A DNA stretch of 64,000 bases from Gleimia hominis (GTDB taxonomy: Bacteria > Actinomycetota > Actinomycetes > Actinomycetales > Actinomycetaceae): contig NZ_JASXSX010000001.1 in NCBI RefSeq assembly GCF_032085515.1, forward strand, positions 434,001 to 498,000, read 5' to 3'. The translations under genes and the position numbers were made by a program. Positions within the stretch are counted from its first letter, which is position 1, and every line of letters begins with the position of its first letter. This document shows positions 35,077-43,945 of the stretch, in pieces. A model generated the notes under the pieces. It did not search any database, was not told the origin of the DNA, and saw nothing but the letters and a program-made list of their open reading frames with translations.

Positions 35077-36690
35077 ATGGGACAGAAGTTGCTGAAGCGA
35101 ATGCAGGTGGCGTGCACAGCACTAGTCCTACCCTTTTTCGCCGTCACCCCGGCAGTACCCGCATTTGCCGCGCCCACAGCTCAGCCCACTACGGAAGTGA
35201 CTGAAAACGGGACGGCACTGGTGCGGTACGATGATGACCCAACAGAAATGTCCGTGGCTTCGGCGTCGCGCCAGTTCGGTAAGCACGCGGACTCCGTCTA
35301 CCTGGTTAACCCCTACGACGTGGACTCTGTGCTGCCCATCGCGGCCGCAAGTCACAGTGAACAACCCGGCCCCGTCCTATACGTGAACGCAGATGGCACG
35401 CTACCAGAAAGCGTGCGCGACGAAGTGGGGCGCCTATCACCAACCCGCGTGGTAGCCGTGGGTGGGCAAGCACTCGTGTCCGTGGGCGCGTTAGAAACCG
35501 CAGCGGGAGCAGCGCAAGAATCCCTCAAAACGTCCGGGTCAAAAGCAGCGGTGCAAACCGAGCAGTGGGCCGCGCCAACCCCGCAGGAACTTTCCGTTAA
35601 GATCGCGCAAGCACTGTTCCCCTCAGGCGCTAAAACCGCCTACCTAGTGGACGCCACCGGTACGGACGCGTCGGTGTATGCGAGCCTGGCTGCCTCAATG
35701 GGGGACGGGCCCGTGCTGCTAGTAGACCCCGCTAACCCAGACGCGGTAATGGGAACGCTGGACACACTGAAACCGCGCATCACCGTGGCTGTAGGTGGGT
35801 TAGATTCGAAAACCTGGACCAAAGTTTCTGGCAAACACCCGGGCAACCAACTGCTGGGCGGATCCATCGACGCGGTCGCATTAAACGCTGCGTCCGCCCG
35901 CACGGTTCCCCGCTCCAGTGCAGTAGTGGCGGCGTCCGCGGACGACCCCGCTTCAATGCTCATCGCAGCCCAGAACGCGCGCGGACCATTCCTCCCGCTG
36001 GCTACTGGAACCACGGTTTCAAACGCCAGCAAACTAGTTTCAACTGCGAACACCCTCAGCGGCGCCAGTGCCGGCCGGTTCATTGCCTACGGTAAAACCG
36101 GCAGTGGAGACCGCGTGTTCGCGGCACCCGAATCAAAAACGCTAGCCGGGGGCCTTACATCAATAGACGTTAAGAACCGGGGAACGGGCGCGCTGCTGAC
36201 CGTGTCCCCACCAGCTGGGTTAAAGTCCACTAAAGGTAAAGACTTCACATACGTTCTGCAGGTCGAAGATGGGCTGCCGGTAGACAGCGCGCAGTTCGCC
36301 ACCGAAGTGGCGCAGACTCTTAACGACCCGCGTGGATGGGGACGGAACTTCAAACAGGTGCGGCAAAAAGGGGACACCACACTCGTTTTAGCGTCACCGA
36401 AAAAAGTAGACGAACTCTGCGCCCCCCTAGACACTGCGGGCGAAACATCGTGCCACAACGGTAACGTAACCGTCATCAACATTGACCGCTGGGTCGGTGG
36501 TGCGCAAGAGTTCCTCCGCGCTGGCGGCACCGTGCAGCAGTACCGCCAGTACGTGCTTAACCACGAAATGGGCCACGCCATCGGCTACGGACACCAGCAG
36601 TGTCTAACCGCCGGCGCCCTCGCCCCCGTCATGATGCAACAGACCCTCCACATGCAAGCCTGCCGCCCCAACCCGTGGCCCAAACCGTAG
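35077..36690 (+). CDS. Secreted DUF3152 protein with cell-wall-binding-like repeats
   Basis: 537 residues. A signal peptide (MGQKLLKRMQVACTALVLPF, cleavage after AFA) leads to the envelope. Residues ~60-340 consist of Ala/Val-rich repeats with VAVGGQALVS, VAVGGLDSKTW and FIAYGKTG, resembling cell-wall-binding repeat 2 domains. The C-terminal ~190 residues match DUF3152, ending in NHEMGHAIGYGHQQC, an HExxHxxGxxH metalloprotease-like zinc site, and four cysteines. It is probably a wall-associated metallopeptidase. The stop codon lies inside the first copy of a 42-bp tandem repeat. Confidence 0.85.
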   Translation: MGQKLLKRMQVACTALVLPFFAVTPAVPAFAAPTAQPTTEVTENGTALVRYDDDPTEMSVASASRQFGKHADSVYLVNPYDVDSVLPIAAASHSEQPGPVLYVNADGTLPESVRDEVGRLSPTRVVAVGGQALVSVGALETAAGAAQESLKTSGSKAAVQTEQWAAPTPQELSVKIAQALFPSGAKTAYLVDATGTDASVYASLAASMGDGPVLLVDPANPDAVMGTLDTLKPRITVAVGGLDSKTWTKVSGKHPGNQLLGGSIDAVALNAASARTVPRSSAVVAASADDPASMLIAAQNARGPFLPLATGTTVSNASKLVSTANTLSGASAGRFIAYGKTGSGDRVFAAPESKTLAGGLTSIDVKNRGTGALLTVSPPAGLKSTKGKDFTYVLQVEDGLPVDSAQFATEVAQTLNDPRGWGRNFKQVRQKGDTTLVLASPKKVDELCAPLDTAGETSCHNGNVTVINIDRWVGGAQEFLRAGGTVQQYRQYVLNHEMGHAIGYGHQQCLTAGALAPVMMQQTLHMQACRPNPWPKP

Positions 36691-36787
36691 ACAAACCCGC
36701 CGGCACGCGCAGCACAATGCTGCAAACCGTAGGTAACCACGCCGGCACGCGAAGTACAACGCTGCAAACCGTAGGTAACCACGCCGC
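36682..36787 (+). repeat. 42-bp tandem repeat (2.5 copies) spanning a stop codon
   Basis: Units start at 36682, 36724 and 36766, each beginning AAACCGTAG and continuing into GCCGGCACGCG. The first contains the DUF3152 gene stop (TAG 36688-36690); the later copies keep the same AAACCGTAG end. The array fills the convergent gap to the dehydrogenase gene. Confidence 0.9.
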
Positions 36788-36798
36788 TCAGACCGCGG

Positions 36799-37839
36799 TT
36801 ACGGAATCACCGCGATTTTCACGCCTTTACGCGCGCGCACGGCCTCATAAGCATCATGAATATCTGCAAGCGGATACTGGTGCGTGACGATTTCGTCAAC
36901 GGCAATCACGCCCGATTCCAGTAGGGCAACAGCTCGCGCAACGTCGCGTCGACGCGCATTCGAACCACCCGTCACCTGCAGCTCCTTGTAGTGAATCAAA
37001 TTCGGTTCCATCACCGACGTGGAGCCCTTAGGGAAACCCGCGAAATAGTTAACCCGCCCACCGGGGTGCGCCAACTCCAACGCATCGTTCGCTAAATCCA
37101 CCGCCCCAATACAGACCACCACCACGTCCGCACCCATACCAGCCGTGCGGGCCTGAACCTCATGCGGTAAATCATCTGGATGCACCCCAACACCACCAAG
37201 ACGCTCCACGGTGGCGCGGCGCTCAGAACCGCGGTTAGACACAATCACCTGCGCCGCCCCCTGCAGTAGGGCCAACTGCAAATGCAGCAACCCGATTGGC
37301 CCGGCCCCCAAAATCACGACGGTGTCACCCGCGTGAACCCGATACTGATCTAAACCATTCAAGCAGCACGAAATCGGTTCCGACAAACACAGAGCCTTCG
37401 GGGTTAGCCGCTTGGTTGTGGGGAACAGGTTGCCGCGCGCAACCGCCCGGGCCGGTACCCGCAGGTACTCTTCTAACCCACCATCCAACGCGTACCCAAA
37501 CAGCGTCAGGTTAGAACACAGCTGCTCGCGGTCGTGCAAACAATTCGTGCAGTAACCGCACGAAACCACAATCGAAATAGTGGCCTGGTCCCCTACCTTC
37601 AAGTCGGGGTAGTACTGCTCAACGCCCTCCCCGATTTCGCAAACACTGCCCGCAACCTCATGGCCCGGCACAACGCCAGCCCGCACTCCCGAGGTTTTCG
37701 CCCCCGTGAACAGGCGGTAATCCGTGCCGCACAGCGTGTTCGCCTCAACTTTCAAAACCACTTCACCGGGCCCAGCGGTTGGCTGATCTTTATTAACCAA
37801 CTGTAAATCGTGGGGAGCGTTCAAAACTGCGGCGCGCAT
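36799..37839 (-). CDS. Zinc-dependent medium-chain alcohol/polyol dehydrogenase
   Basis: 346 residues, MDR superfamily. Catalytic zinc ligands appear in ANTLCGTDYRLF (Cys) and PGHEVAGSVCEIGEG (His-Glu). The structural zinc site is CGYCTNCLHDREQLC. NAD(P) binds at VVILGAGPIGLLHLQLALLQGA. Sequence resembles sorbitol or threonine dehydrogenases. AAAGAGG precedes ATG 37839. It diverges from a DhaK-DhaL kinase with a 77-bp spacer, suggesting joint control: oxidation of a polyol to a ketose, then phosphorylation. Substrate inferred, not seen. Confidence 0.88.
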   Translation of the reverse strand: MRAAVLNAPHDLQLVNKDQPTAGPGEVVLKVEANTLCGTDYRLFTGAKTSGVRAGVVPGHEVAGSVCEIGEGVEQYYPDLKVGDQATISIVVSCGYCTNCLHDREQLCSNLTLFGYALDGGLEEYLRVPARAVARGNLFPTTKRLTPKALCLSEPISCCLNGLDQYRVHAGDTVVILGAGPIGLLHLQLALLQGAAQVIVSNRGSERRATVERLGGVGVHPDDLPHEVQARTAGMGADVVVVCIGAVDLANDALELAHPGGRVNYFAGFPKGSTSVMEPNLIHYKELQVTGGSNARRRDVARAVALLESGVIAVDEIVTHQYPLADIHDAYEAVRARKGVKIAVIP

Positions 37840-37916
37840 AGTACCTCTTTCGAATCAAGTTGCTTAATATAGTGTACGTCACAGAAAACGTGTTGGCTTA
37901 CGACGAAGGTGCGGTA

Positions 37917-39602
37917 ATGACAGTCCTAATGAACGATCCCGAAGAATTTCCAAAAGAATCACTTGAGGGGTTCGCAGACGCATTCCATAAATGGGTTAAA
38001 CCCGTCTACGGGGGCGTGGTGCGGTCAACGAAAGTGGATGAGGGGAAAGTAGCGGTAGTGGTTGGTGGTGGGTCTGGTCATTACCCCGCGTTCGCCGGCT
38101 GGGTTGGCCCCGGTTTCGCAGACGGCGCGGTGGCGGGCAACATTTTCTCTTCCCCCTCTGGCGCGCAGGCGTACGCGGTGGCGAAAGCCGCAGACCGGGG
38201 AGCGGGCGTACTAATCGGGTTCGGTAACTACGCGGGCGACGTACTGCACTTCGGGCAAGCGATAGAACGTTTACGCGGGGAGGGGGTGGACGCCCGGGCG
38301 CTCGCGGTCACGGACGATATCGCTTCCGCACCAACGGACGAGCATTTGAAAAGGCGGGGGATCGCCGGGGACCTCCCGGTGTTTAAAGTGACGTGCGCGG
38401 CCGCGGAAGATGGGTTGAATATTGACCAGGTGCAGGCCGTGTTCAACAAGGTGAATGACCGCACCCGCTCGTTTGGGGTGGCGTTCTCTGGCTGCACGCT
38501 ACCGGGCGCGGGGGAACCCTTGTTTAGTTTGGACCCGGGCGTGATGGGCGTTGGGTTGGGAATCCATGGGGAACCGGGGATTCATGACGCGCCCCTGGGG
38601 TCGTCGGACGAGGTTGCGAAACTTCTAGTTGATGGCTTGTTAGCAGACCGGCCTGAGGGGGCGGGGAGCCGGGTGGTCGCGATTGTCAACGGTTTGGGCG
38701 ATACGAAGTACGAGGAATTGTTCGTGCTCTACCGCGAAATTGCCCGGCGCCTGCGGGGCGCGGACCTGGAGATTGTGGACGCGGAGGTCGGGGAGTTCGT
38801 CACGTCGTTGGACATGGCGGGCTGCTCGTTAACACTGGTGTGGGCCGATGAGCAGATTGAACGCTACTGGGCAGCGGCGTGTGACACGCCGGCGTACCGC
38901 AAGGGGAACTTACAACCCGTGGAGGCCGACACCACGGTGCTTGCCACACAGCCTGAAGCCGTGCAGGTGACCCGCGAAGGTTCGGCCTCGTCACAAGAAA
39001 CCGCTGGCCGCGTGGTTTACGTGTTAGAGCAGGTAGCGGCCCTCATGCGAGAAAAAGAGGACGAACTTGGGCACATTGACGCGGTGGCGGGTGATGGTGA
39101 CCACGGAATCGGGATGGCGCGCGGGTCGAAAGCCGCCGCTGTGGAAGCTAAACGCCTAGCGGAGCAGCGCGGTGGGGTGGCTACGGTGCTGGCGGGTGCG
39201 GGTGACGCGTGGTCGGCAGCAGCCGGAGGTACGTCAGGAGCCCTGTGGGGCGCTTTAATCACGGCGTTCGGAGCTACGTTGGGCGACGAGGATGCGCCGG
39301 ATTCAGATGCTTACACGCGTGCGGCCGCGGCGGCGCTCGAGGCCGTGCAGCGCCTGGGCGGCGCGCAAGTGGGGGATAAGACGATGGTGGATGCGTTGGC
39401 CCCCGCGGTGGAAGAGCTGCAATCTGGGCACACTTGGACGCAAGCCGCGCAGGCAGCCCGTTCAGGGGCGGAGCAAACAAAGGATATTGTTGCGAAACTT
39501 GGGCGCGCCCGTCCGCTGGGTGAGAAGTCGCTTGGCACCCCCGATGCTGGGGCGGTTTCGCTGACCATGATTCTTGAGGTACTAGCCCAGCACCTCGCGT
39601 AA
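37917..39602 (+). CDS. Dihydroxyacetone-kinase-family protein (DhaK-DhaL fusion)
   Basis: 562 residues. The N-terminal DhaK domain has VVVGGGSGHYPAFAGWVG and GVGLGIHGEPG, whose His forms the covalent bond with the ketose substrate. The C-terminal DhaL ATP domain has AVAGDGDHGIGMARGS with the Mg-binding Asp residues and AAAGGTSGALWG. It is therefore an ATP-dependent single-chain enzyme like dihydroxyacetone kinase or mycobacterial erythrulose kinases. Start ATG 37917 follows GAAGGTG; an in-frame upstream start at 37860 lies in the promoter and is unlikely. Paired divergently with a zinc dehydrogenase. Tetrulose or dihydroxyacetone are plausible substrates. Confidence 0.9.
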   Translation: MTVLMNDPEEFPKESLEGFADAFHKWVKPVYGGVVRSTKVDEGKVAVVVGGGSGHYPAFAGWVGPGFADGAVAGNIFSSPSGAQAYAVAKAADRGAGVLIGFGNYAGDVLHFGQAIERLRGEGVDARALAVTDDIASAPTDEHLKRRGIAGDLPVFKVTCAAAEDGLNIDQVQAVFNKVNDRTRSFGVAFSGCTLPGAGEPLFSLDPGVMGVGLGIHGEPGIHDAPLGSSDEVAKLLVDGLLADRPEGAGSRVVAIVNGLGDTKYEELFVLYREIARRLRGADLEIVDAEVGEFVTSLDMAGCSLTLVWADEQIERYWAAACDTPAYRKGNLQPVEADTTVLATQPEAVQVTREGSASSQETAGRVVYVLEQVAALMREKEDELGHIDAVAGDGDHGIGMARGSKAAAVEAKRLAEQRGGVATVLAGAGDAWSAAAGGTSGALWGALITAFGATLGDEDAPDSDAYTRAAAAALEAVQRLGGAQVGDKTMVDALAPAVEELQSGHTWTQAAQAARSGAEQTKDIVAKLGRARPLGEKSLGTPDAGAVSLTMILEVLAQHLA

Positions 39603-39610
39603 AAAAGCGC

Positions 39611-39625
39611 GGGCAGACGCTGCCC
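39611..39625 (+). terminator. Small hairpin after the kinase gene
   Basis: GGGCAG-ACG-CTGCCC forms a 6-bp stem with a 3-nt loop eight bases after the stop. No U-tract; weak evidence of termination. Confidence 0.4.
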
Positions 39626-39632
39626 CCTCCGA

Positions 39633-39682
39633 ACCCGCCCGCGGGCGAACCCTGCTCTTTCTCGTACCCGCCCGCGGGCGAA
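39633..39682 (+). repeat. 17-bp direct repeat, 33-bp period
   Basis: ACCCGCCCGCGGGCGAA occurs at 39633-39649 and 39666-39682, exactly repeated. It includes the palindrome GCCCGCGGGC. It lies in the spacer after the DhaK-DhaL gene. Confidence 0.85.
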
Positions 39683-39784
39683 GCTCGCCTTTTCCCTAAC
39701 CTGCCCTCTTGTGAACCAGGGGTTAAGAATGTGGGCGTACCAATCTAAACTGTGGGTAGGGGCAGTTGGATGGAAGGTGAAGCC

Positions 39785-40276
39785 ATGAAGCAAGTAACGA
39801 CGTGTTGTAAAAAAACACATGACTTTTTTGAACGCTACCCGGCGGAGTCGAATGCGGCAGTCGCGGGTTTGTCAACGTTCGCGTGGTACGCACTGCCGGA
39901 CGTAACTGGTTCGTCTGTGACCCGGTTTTTTGTTAAGTCGGGTATTGTAGCGGCAGCTGGGTACTATGCTGCACATTTGCCTGAGGGTGCGCGGCGGTGG
40001 CAGGAATCTAAAGAAGACGCTAAGCATTTGTTCGAAGACACCGCGTTGGCGCAGTTACCACTGGCAGCGCAGATCGCGCTTTGCGCCGGGGTGATTGGTG
40101 CGGGAATCTACGTGAACTCTTTGACGGAACGGTGGCTGCTGCACCGCGGGGAACGCAAAGCACGCCAGGGCAAAAAACTGCCGCACGTGAAGCAGGCAGT
40201 GGTGTTGGCTGCGCTCGCGGGGGCCGTAACGTACGCTAGCGCGAAGACCCGGCAAACCTTGGGCACGCGCGGTTAG
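39785..40276 (+). CDS. Small membrane protein of unknown function
   Basis: 163 residues from ATG 39785, seven bases after GGAAGG; an upstream in-frame start at 39752 is less likely. A Cys pair (TTCCKKTHDFFERYP) opens the protein. Three or four hydrophobic segments follow (AVAGLSTFAWYALPDV, FFVKSGIVAAAGYYAAHL, LPLAAQIALCAGVIGAGIYV, VVLAALAGAVTYA), separated by charged loops such as RRWQESKEDAKHLFED. I do not recognise the family. It lies alone between the kinase and nrdF, with tandem repeats after its stop. Confidence 0.65.
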   Translation: MKQVTTCCKKTHDFFERYPAESNAAVAGLSTFAWYALPDVTGSSVTRFFVKSGIVAAAGYYAAHLPEGARRWQESKEDAKHLFEDTALAQLPLAAQIALCAGVIGAGIYVNSLTERWLLHRGERKARQGKKLPHVKQAVVLAALAGAVTYASAKTRQTLGTRG

Positions 40277-40297
40277 GTGCGGTTTACCGCTAGGGCA

Positions 40298-40380
40298 CGC
40301 GGCCCAGCTTACGACCCGGCCCGCGGCCCAGCCTACTACCCGGACTGCGGCCCGGCTTACTACCCGGTCCGCGGCCCAGC
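40298..40380 (+). repeat. 24-bp tandem repeat, about 3.4 copies
   Basis: Units 40298-40321, 40322-40345, 40346-40369 and a partial 40370-40380 follow CGCGGCCCAGCYTACTACCC then GGNC. They begin 21 bp after the membrane protein stop and fill the spacer toward nrdF. Confidence 0.9.
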
Positions 40381-40488
40381 GGGCGTAAAACGCTCGTTGG
40401 CTCGCTTGGGTTCTTACGTGATGGTTTGGGTTCTTGCGCGGTCGTTCGGGTGTGGGAAGATGGTTTGGTTGATGTTGAAGGAGGAAGC

Positions 40489-41448
40489 GTGACGGAACCG
40501 GTTTTTGAGGCGATTAACTGGAATGCGATTGAGGACGACAAAGACCTTGAGGTGTGGGATCGGCTGACGGGTAATTTCTGGTTGCCAGAGAAGATTCCGT
40601 TGTCGAATGATATTCCCTCGTGGAAGACGTTAACTGATGATGAGAAAACAATGACGAACCGCGTTTTCACGGGCCTCACGCTGCTGGATACGCTGCAGGG
40701 TACAGTGGGTGCGATTTCGCTTATCCCAGATTCCCGTACGCCGCATGAGGAGGCGGTGTACACGAATATTGCGTTCATGGAGTCTGTGCATGCGAAGTCT
40801 TATTCGTCGATTTTCTCTACCCTGCTTTCCACCGAGGAGATTAACGAGTCTTTCCGCTGGTCGCGAGAGAATAAGCAGTTGCAGCAGAAGGCGGAGATCA
40901 TCTTGTCTTACTACGAGGGGGATGATCCGCTGAAGAAGAAGGTGGCTTCGACAATGTTGGAGTCGTTCTTGTTCTACTCTGGTTTTTACGCCCCGATGTA
41001 CTGGTCTGCGCATGCGAAGCTTACGAATACTGCGGACCTGATTCGCCTGATTATTCGCGATGAGGCTGTGCACGGCTACTACATTGGCTACAAGTATCAG
41101 ATGGGGTTGCGGGATGCTTCGCAGAAGCGTCGCGATGAGCTGAAGGATTACACGTTCACCCTGTTGGATGACCTGTATGACAACGAGGAGGAGTACACGG
41201 AAGACCTGTACGATCCACTTGGTTTGAGTGAGGACGTGAAGAAGTTCTTGCGTTACAACGCGAACAAGGCGTTGATGAATTTGGGTTATGAGGCGTTGTT
41301 CCCCGCGGATTCTGTGGACGTGAACCCCGCGATTTTGGCGGCCCTGTCGCCGAACGCGGATGAGAACCACGATTTCTTCTCGGGCTCCGGTTCCTCCTAC
41401 GTGATCGGGGAGATTGAGGACACGGAAGACGAGGACTGGGACTTCTAA
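40489..41448 (+). CDS. nrdF: Class Ib ribonucleotide reductase beta subunit
   Basis: 319 residues from GTG 40489, four bases after AAGGAGG. The radical-generating R2 subunit holds a dimetal site and tyrosyl radical used by NrdE to reduce ribonucleotides. NIAFMESVHAKSYSSIFSTL contains metal ligands Glu and His and the radical-region Tyr. ESFLFYSGFYAPMYW and IRDEAVHGYYIGYKYQ supply the later Glu/Glu/His ligands. The acidic C terminus (EIEDTEDEDWDF) is the NrdE-binding tail. No nrdE, nrdI or nrdH lies in this window, so the gene is detached from them. A terminator follows. Confidence 0.96.
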   Translation: MTEPVFEAINWNAIEDDKDLEVWDRLTGNFWLPEKIPLSNDIPSWKTLTDDEKTMTNRVFTGLTLLDTLQGTVGAISLIPDSRTPHEEAVYTNIAFMESVHAKSYSSIFSTLLSTEEINESFRWSRENKQLQQKAEIILSYYEGDDPLKKKVASTMLESFLFYSGFYAPMYWSAHAKLTNTADLIRLIIRDEAVHGYYIGYKYQMGLRDASQKRRDELKDYTFTLLDDLYDNEEEYTEDLYDPLGLSEDVKKFLRYNANKALMNLGYEALFPADSVDVNPAILAALSPNADENHDFFSGSGSSYVIGEIEDTEDEDWDF

Positions 41449-41471
41449 CACTCCGATACCGCTGAGAGCCT

Positions 41472-41495
41472 GGGTCTGCGCTAGACCCGGGTTTT
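41472..41495 (+). terminator. Intrinsic terminator after nrdF
   Basis: GGGTCT (41472-41477) pairs with AGACCC (41483-41488) around GCGCT, followed by GGGTTTT. Located 23 bp after the nrdF stop. Confidence 0.75.
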
Positions 41496-41615
41496 CCCAT
41501 GTGCACGCGCGTCAACCACTGTGTCCCACGCGGTTTCCCATGCACACGCGCGTCAACGACCGCTACCCACCTGTTTTCCCATTCGCAGGCGTGGCAACGC
41601 CCCCCCTACCCGGGT
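41493..41615 (+). repeat. 41-bp tandem repeat x3 after nrdF
   Basis: TTTCCCATGTGCACGCGCGT at 41493 recurs as TTTCCCATGCACACGCGCGT at 41534 and, more diverged, as TTTCCCATTCGCAGGCGTGG at 41575, an exact 41-bp step each time. It occupies the nrdF-phosphatase spacer. Confidence 0.8.
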
Positions 41616-41676
41616 TTTCGGTGAGTCTTCTTACCCTGGGTTCTGTCGCTACTGCGCGTCGGGTAGGCTTGGGGCC

Positions 41677-42204
41677 ATGGTTTACAAGGTTTTGATGGTG
41701 TGTACGGGTAATATTTGCCGGTCTGTTATGGCGCAGGTGGTGTTGCGCGACCGCTTGGAGGCCCGTGGCGTATCTGCACAGGTGGATTCGGCAGGTATTT
41801 CCGATGAGGAACATGGCGGGCCGATTGATAGGCGGGCTGCCCGAACGTTGCGGGACGCCGATTACGATGTGCCAGATCACCATGCGCACCAGGTGCAACC
41901 CCAGGAGGTAGAGGAGTACGACCTGATCCTCGCGATGACTACAGGCCACTACAAGCAGGTGGAGCGGCTCGCGCAGATGGTTGACGTGAAGGTTACAAAG
42001 GACGGTCCAGTGGGTGATCCTTCGGTGGTGGACTTGCGCATGTTCCGCTCCTTTGACCCAGCGGTGGGCGAGCACGCACCGTCTTACGAGTTGGATGTGC
42101 CGGACCCGTGGTATGGCACGCAGGAGGATTTCGAAACCACGTTAGACACGATTGAAAGCGCTGTTGACGCAATAGCGGACCATGTCGAAGCCGCCTCGAA
42201 GTAA
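41677..42204 (+). CDS. Low-molecular-weight protein-tyrosine phosphatase
   Basis: 175 residues. The active-site loop VCTGNICRSVMA (CxGNxCRS) is at residues 8-19, and the general-acid segment VPDPWYGTQEDF (DPW/Y) lies near the end. These are the hallmarks of LMW-PTPs, which dephosphorylate protein tyrosines (or arginines). ATG 41677 fits the family N terminus; upstream frame extension is repeat sequence. Its last 23 bases overlap the next gene, so the two are translationally coupled. No tyrosine kinase is visible nearby. Confidence 0.93.
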   Translation: MVYKVLMVCTGNICRSVMAQVVLRDRLEARGVSAQVDSAGISDEEHGGPIDRRAARTLRDADYDVPDHHAHQVQPQEVEEYDLILAMTTGHYKQVERLAQMVDVKVTKDGPVGDPSVVDLRMFRSFDPAVGEHAPSYELDVPDPWYGTQEDFETTLDTIESAVDAIADHVEAASK

Positions 42205-43156
42205 ACGCCCAGCGCGCACGCGGCGAACGGAACCAGCGCGTTCAAACCGCAGAAGCCGCGCGTCTGGAACCAATCGCGGTCGAAACACGCGCAGCAATCC
42301 ACATGCCGGCCCTGCGGTGGGGCGGGGGCCGGATTCGGTGTATTTACCGTTCATTATTGTGGCTGCGATTGTGGTGCTGGCGGTGTTCGCGGTCGTTCAG
42401 ATCGCAACGCCGCGCGCCCCTAAGCCACAGGCGGAGCCAGAACCTACCCTACCGCCGGTGAGTGCGGAAGGTTTTGATGCGGGCAATATTATTTCCGATG
42501 AGGTATTTTTCAACCCTCAAGCTATGACGGAAAAGCAAGTGGCGGATTTTATTGCCAAGTGGAATAAAGGGTGCCGCACCGGCGCAGAAGGTACCGCGTG
42601 TTTAGCGAAGTACGTGGAGGATTCTCCATCTTGGGGTGCGAACGAGTACTGTGTAAAACCGTTTGCGGGCAAGAAGCATGATTCTGCGGCTGCGATTATT
42701 TATAAGGCCGCGCAGGCGTGTGACGTGAACCCGCAGGCATTACTGGTGACGTTGCAGAAGGAGCAGGGGTTGATCACGGCGTCGGGCACGGATTTGACGC
42801 CGGCGCGGTATCAGATCGCGATGGGGTACGGGTGTCCGGACCACACGAACTGTAACCCAGAGGATTATGGGTTTGCCCGGCAAGTATACGGGGCGGCCCG
42901 GCAGTTTAAGATGTACCGGGCGCACCCGCAGAAATACAATGTGAAAGCGGGGCAGAATAACCAGATTGCGTACGACGTGGACCCGGATTGTGGGTTCGGG
43001 GTCGTGTACGTGCAGAACCAGGCGACCGCTGGGTTGTATAACTACACGCCTTACCAGCCGTCCCCACAAGCATTATCTGGCCGGGGTGGTAAGTGCACCA
43101 CGTGGGGGAACTTGAACTTCTACGCGTTCTACAAAGCGTGGTTCAACCCGCAGTAG
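42182..43156 (+). CDS. Membrane-anchored lysozyme/transglycosylase-like envelope protein
   Basis: 324 residues. A very basic cytoplasmic head (Arg/Lys/Ser/Asn-rich, 1-50) precedes one membrane helix (YLPFIIVAAIVVLAVFAVVQIA). A Pro-rich linker and a conserved extracellular domain follow: FIAKWNKGCRTG, CLAKYVEDSPSWGANEYC, AAIIYKAAQACDVNPQALLVTLQKEQGLIT and IAMGYGCPDHTNC. EQGLI could hold a lysozyme-like catalytic Glu. Several cysteines suggest disulfides. This actinobacterial family is thought to act on peptidoglycan; the exact reaction is not established. It overlaps the phosphatase gene start-to-end, hinting at control of wall turnover by phosphorylation. Confidence 0.75.
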   Translation: MSKPPRSKRPARTRRTEPARSNRRSRASGTNRGRNTRSNPHAGPAVGRGPDSVYLPFIIVAAIVVLAVFAVVQIATPRAPKPQAEPEPTLPPVSAEGFDAGNIISDEVFFNPQAMTEKQVADFIAKWNKGCRTGAEGTACLAKYVEDSPSWGANEYCVKPFAGKKHDSAAAIIYKAAQACDVNPQALLVTLQKEQGLITASGTDLTPARYQIAMGYGCPDHTNCNPEDYGFARQVYGAARQFKMYRAHPQKYNVKAGQNNQIAYDVDPDCGFGVVYVQNQATAGLYNYTPYQPSPQALSGRGGKCTTWGNLNFYAFYKAWFNPQ

Positions 43157-43180
43157 CTAAGCGTGGTTCAACCCGCAGTA
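43134..43180 (+). repeat. 22-bp duplication of the gene 3' end
   Basis: AAGCGTGGTTCAACCCGCAG plus TA (43134-43155) recurs exactly at 43159-43180. The first copy encodes the last residues (AWFNPQ) and the first two bases of the stop; the second lies in the spacer. Confidence 0.95.
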
Positions 43181-43194
43181 ATCCTGCGCCGCAC

Positions 43195-43212
43195 CCGCCC
43201 CCAACTGGGCGG
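43195..43212. terminator. Hairpin in the convergent spacer
   Basis: CCGCCC (43195-43200) pairs with GGGCGG (43207-43212) around CCAACT. It sits between convergent genes and could end both transcripts. No clear U-tract. Confidence 0.45.
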
Positions 43213-43232
43213 TTAGATCTGAAGCTGGCCTG

Positions 43233-43775
43233 TTACGCCTGGTCTGGTTTGATGACCGGCAGGGTAGACCAGGGGAAGTTAATCCACTTGTCCGTCTTGG
43301 CCCACACGTAGTCGGGTTTAATGATGGAGCGGGATTTCTCGTAGATAACGCAGCTGCGTGCATCCACGGTGATGGTGGATTTTCCGTCTAACGATAAGCC
43401 GTCTTGGTTGATGAGGTCCATGACCATCTTCAGGGTTTTCCCGGAGTCCGCGACGTCGTCCACAACGAGCACGTTCTTGTCGTTCAGTTCGGACACGTCC
43501 ATCAGAGGGGGTAGTAGAACGGGTTCGGGGAGGGTTTCTGCGATGTCGGTGTAGAACTCTACGTTCATGGTGCCGATCGCTTTTAGCCCCATGGCGTAAG
43601 AAAGTGCGCCGGCGGGAAGGAGTCCGCCGCGGGCCACGGCGACGATCAGGTCGGGCATCCATCCGCTGTTAACGATTTGTGCTGCGAGTTCGCGCGCGGC
43701 CCCTCCGAAACCGTCCCAGGTGAGGATTTCGCGGTCTGGTTGTTTATCTGAGGTGGCGCCGTCATCAAAAGCCAT
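43233..43775 (-). CDS. Purine-type phosphoribosyltransferase
   Basis: 180 residues from ATG 43775, with GGGAG upstream; an in-frame ATG 19 codons earlier gives an unlikely head. The PRPP-binding loop is NVLVVDDVADSGKTL near residues 100-115, and DLIVAVARGGLLPAGALSYAMGL supplies the upstream substrate region. The C-terminal WINFPWST resembles WIxFPW of hypoxanthine/xanthine phosphoribosyltransferases. It probably salvages a purine base with PRPP in the cytosol. Base specificity cannot be read. Confidence 0.85.
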   Translation of the reverse strand: MAFDDGATSDKQPDREILTWDGFGGAARELAAQIVNSGWMPDLIVAVARGGLLPAGALSYAMGLKAIGTMNVEFYTDIAETLPEPVLLPPLMDVSELNDKNVLVVDDVADSGKTLKMVMDLINQDGLSLDGKSTITVDARSCVIYEKSRSIIKPDYVWAKTDKWINFPWSTLPVIKPDQA

Positions 43776-43945
43776 AAAACACTCCCATATAGACTGATTC
43801 TTCGATTCTAAACCACTCGTGAACTTAAACACGAACTAGGCGTGATTTTGGCTTATTCATGGGATTCGGCGTGGAAATCAAATACCATGGGGTGTGCACA
43901 TCGGTCGTCCCCTTAATATGCGGATCCTTAAAGTGTGGAGGTTTA

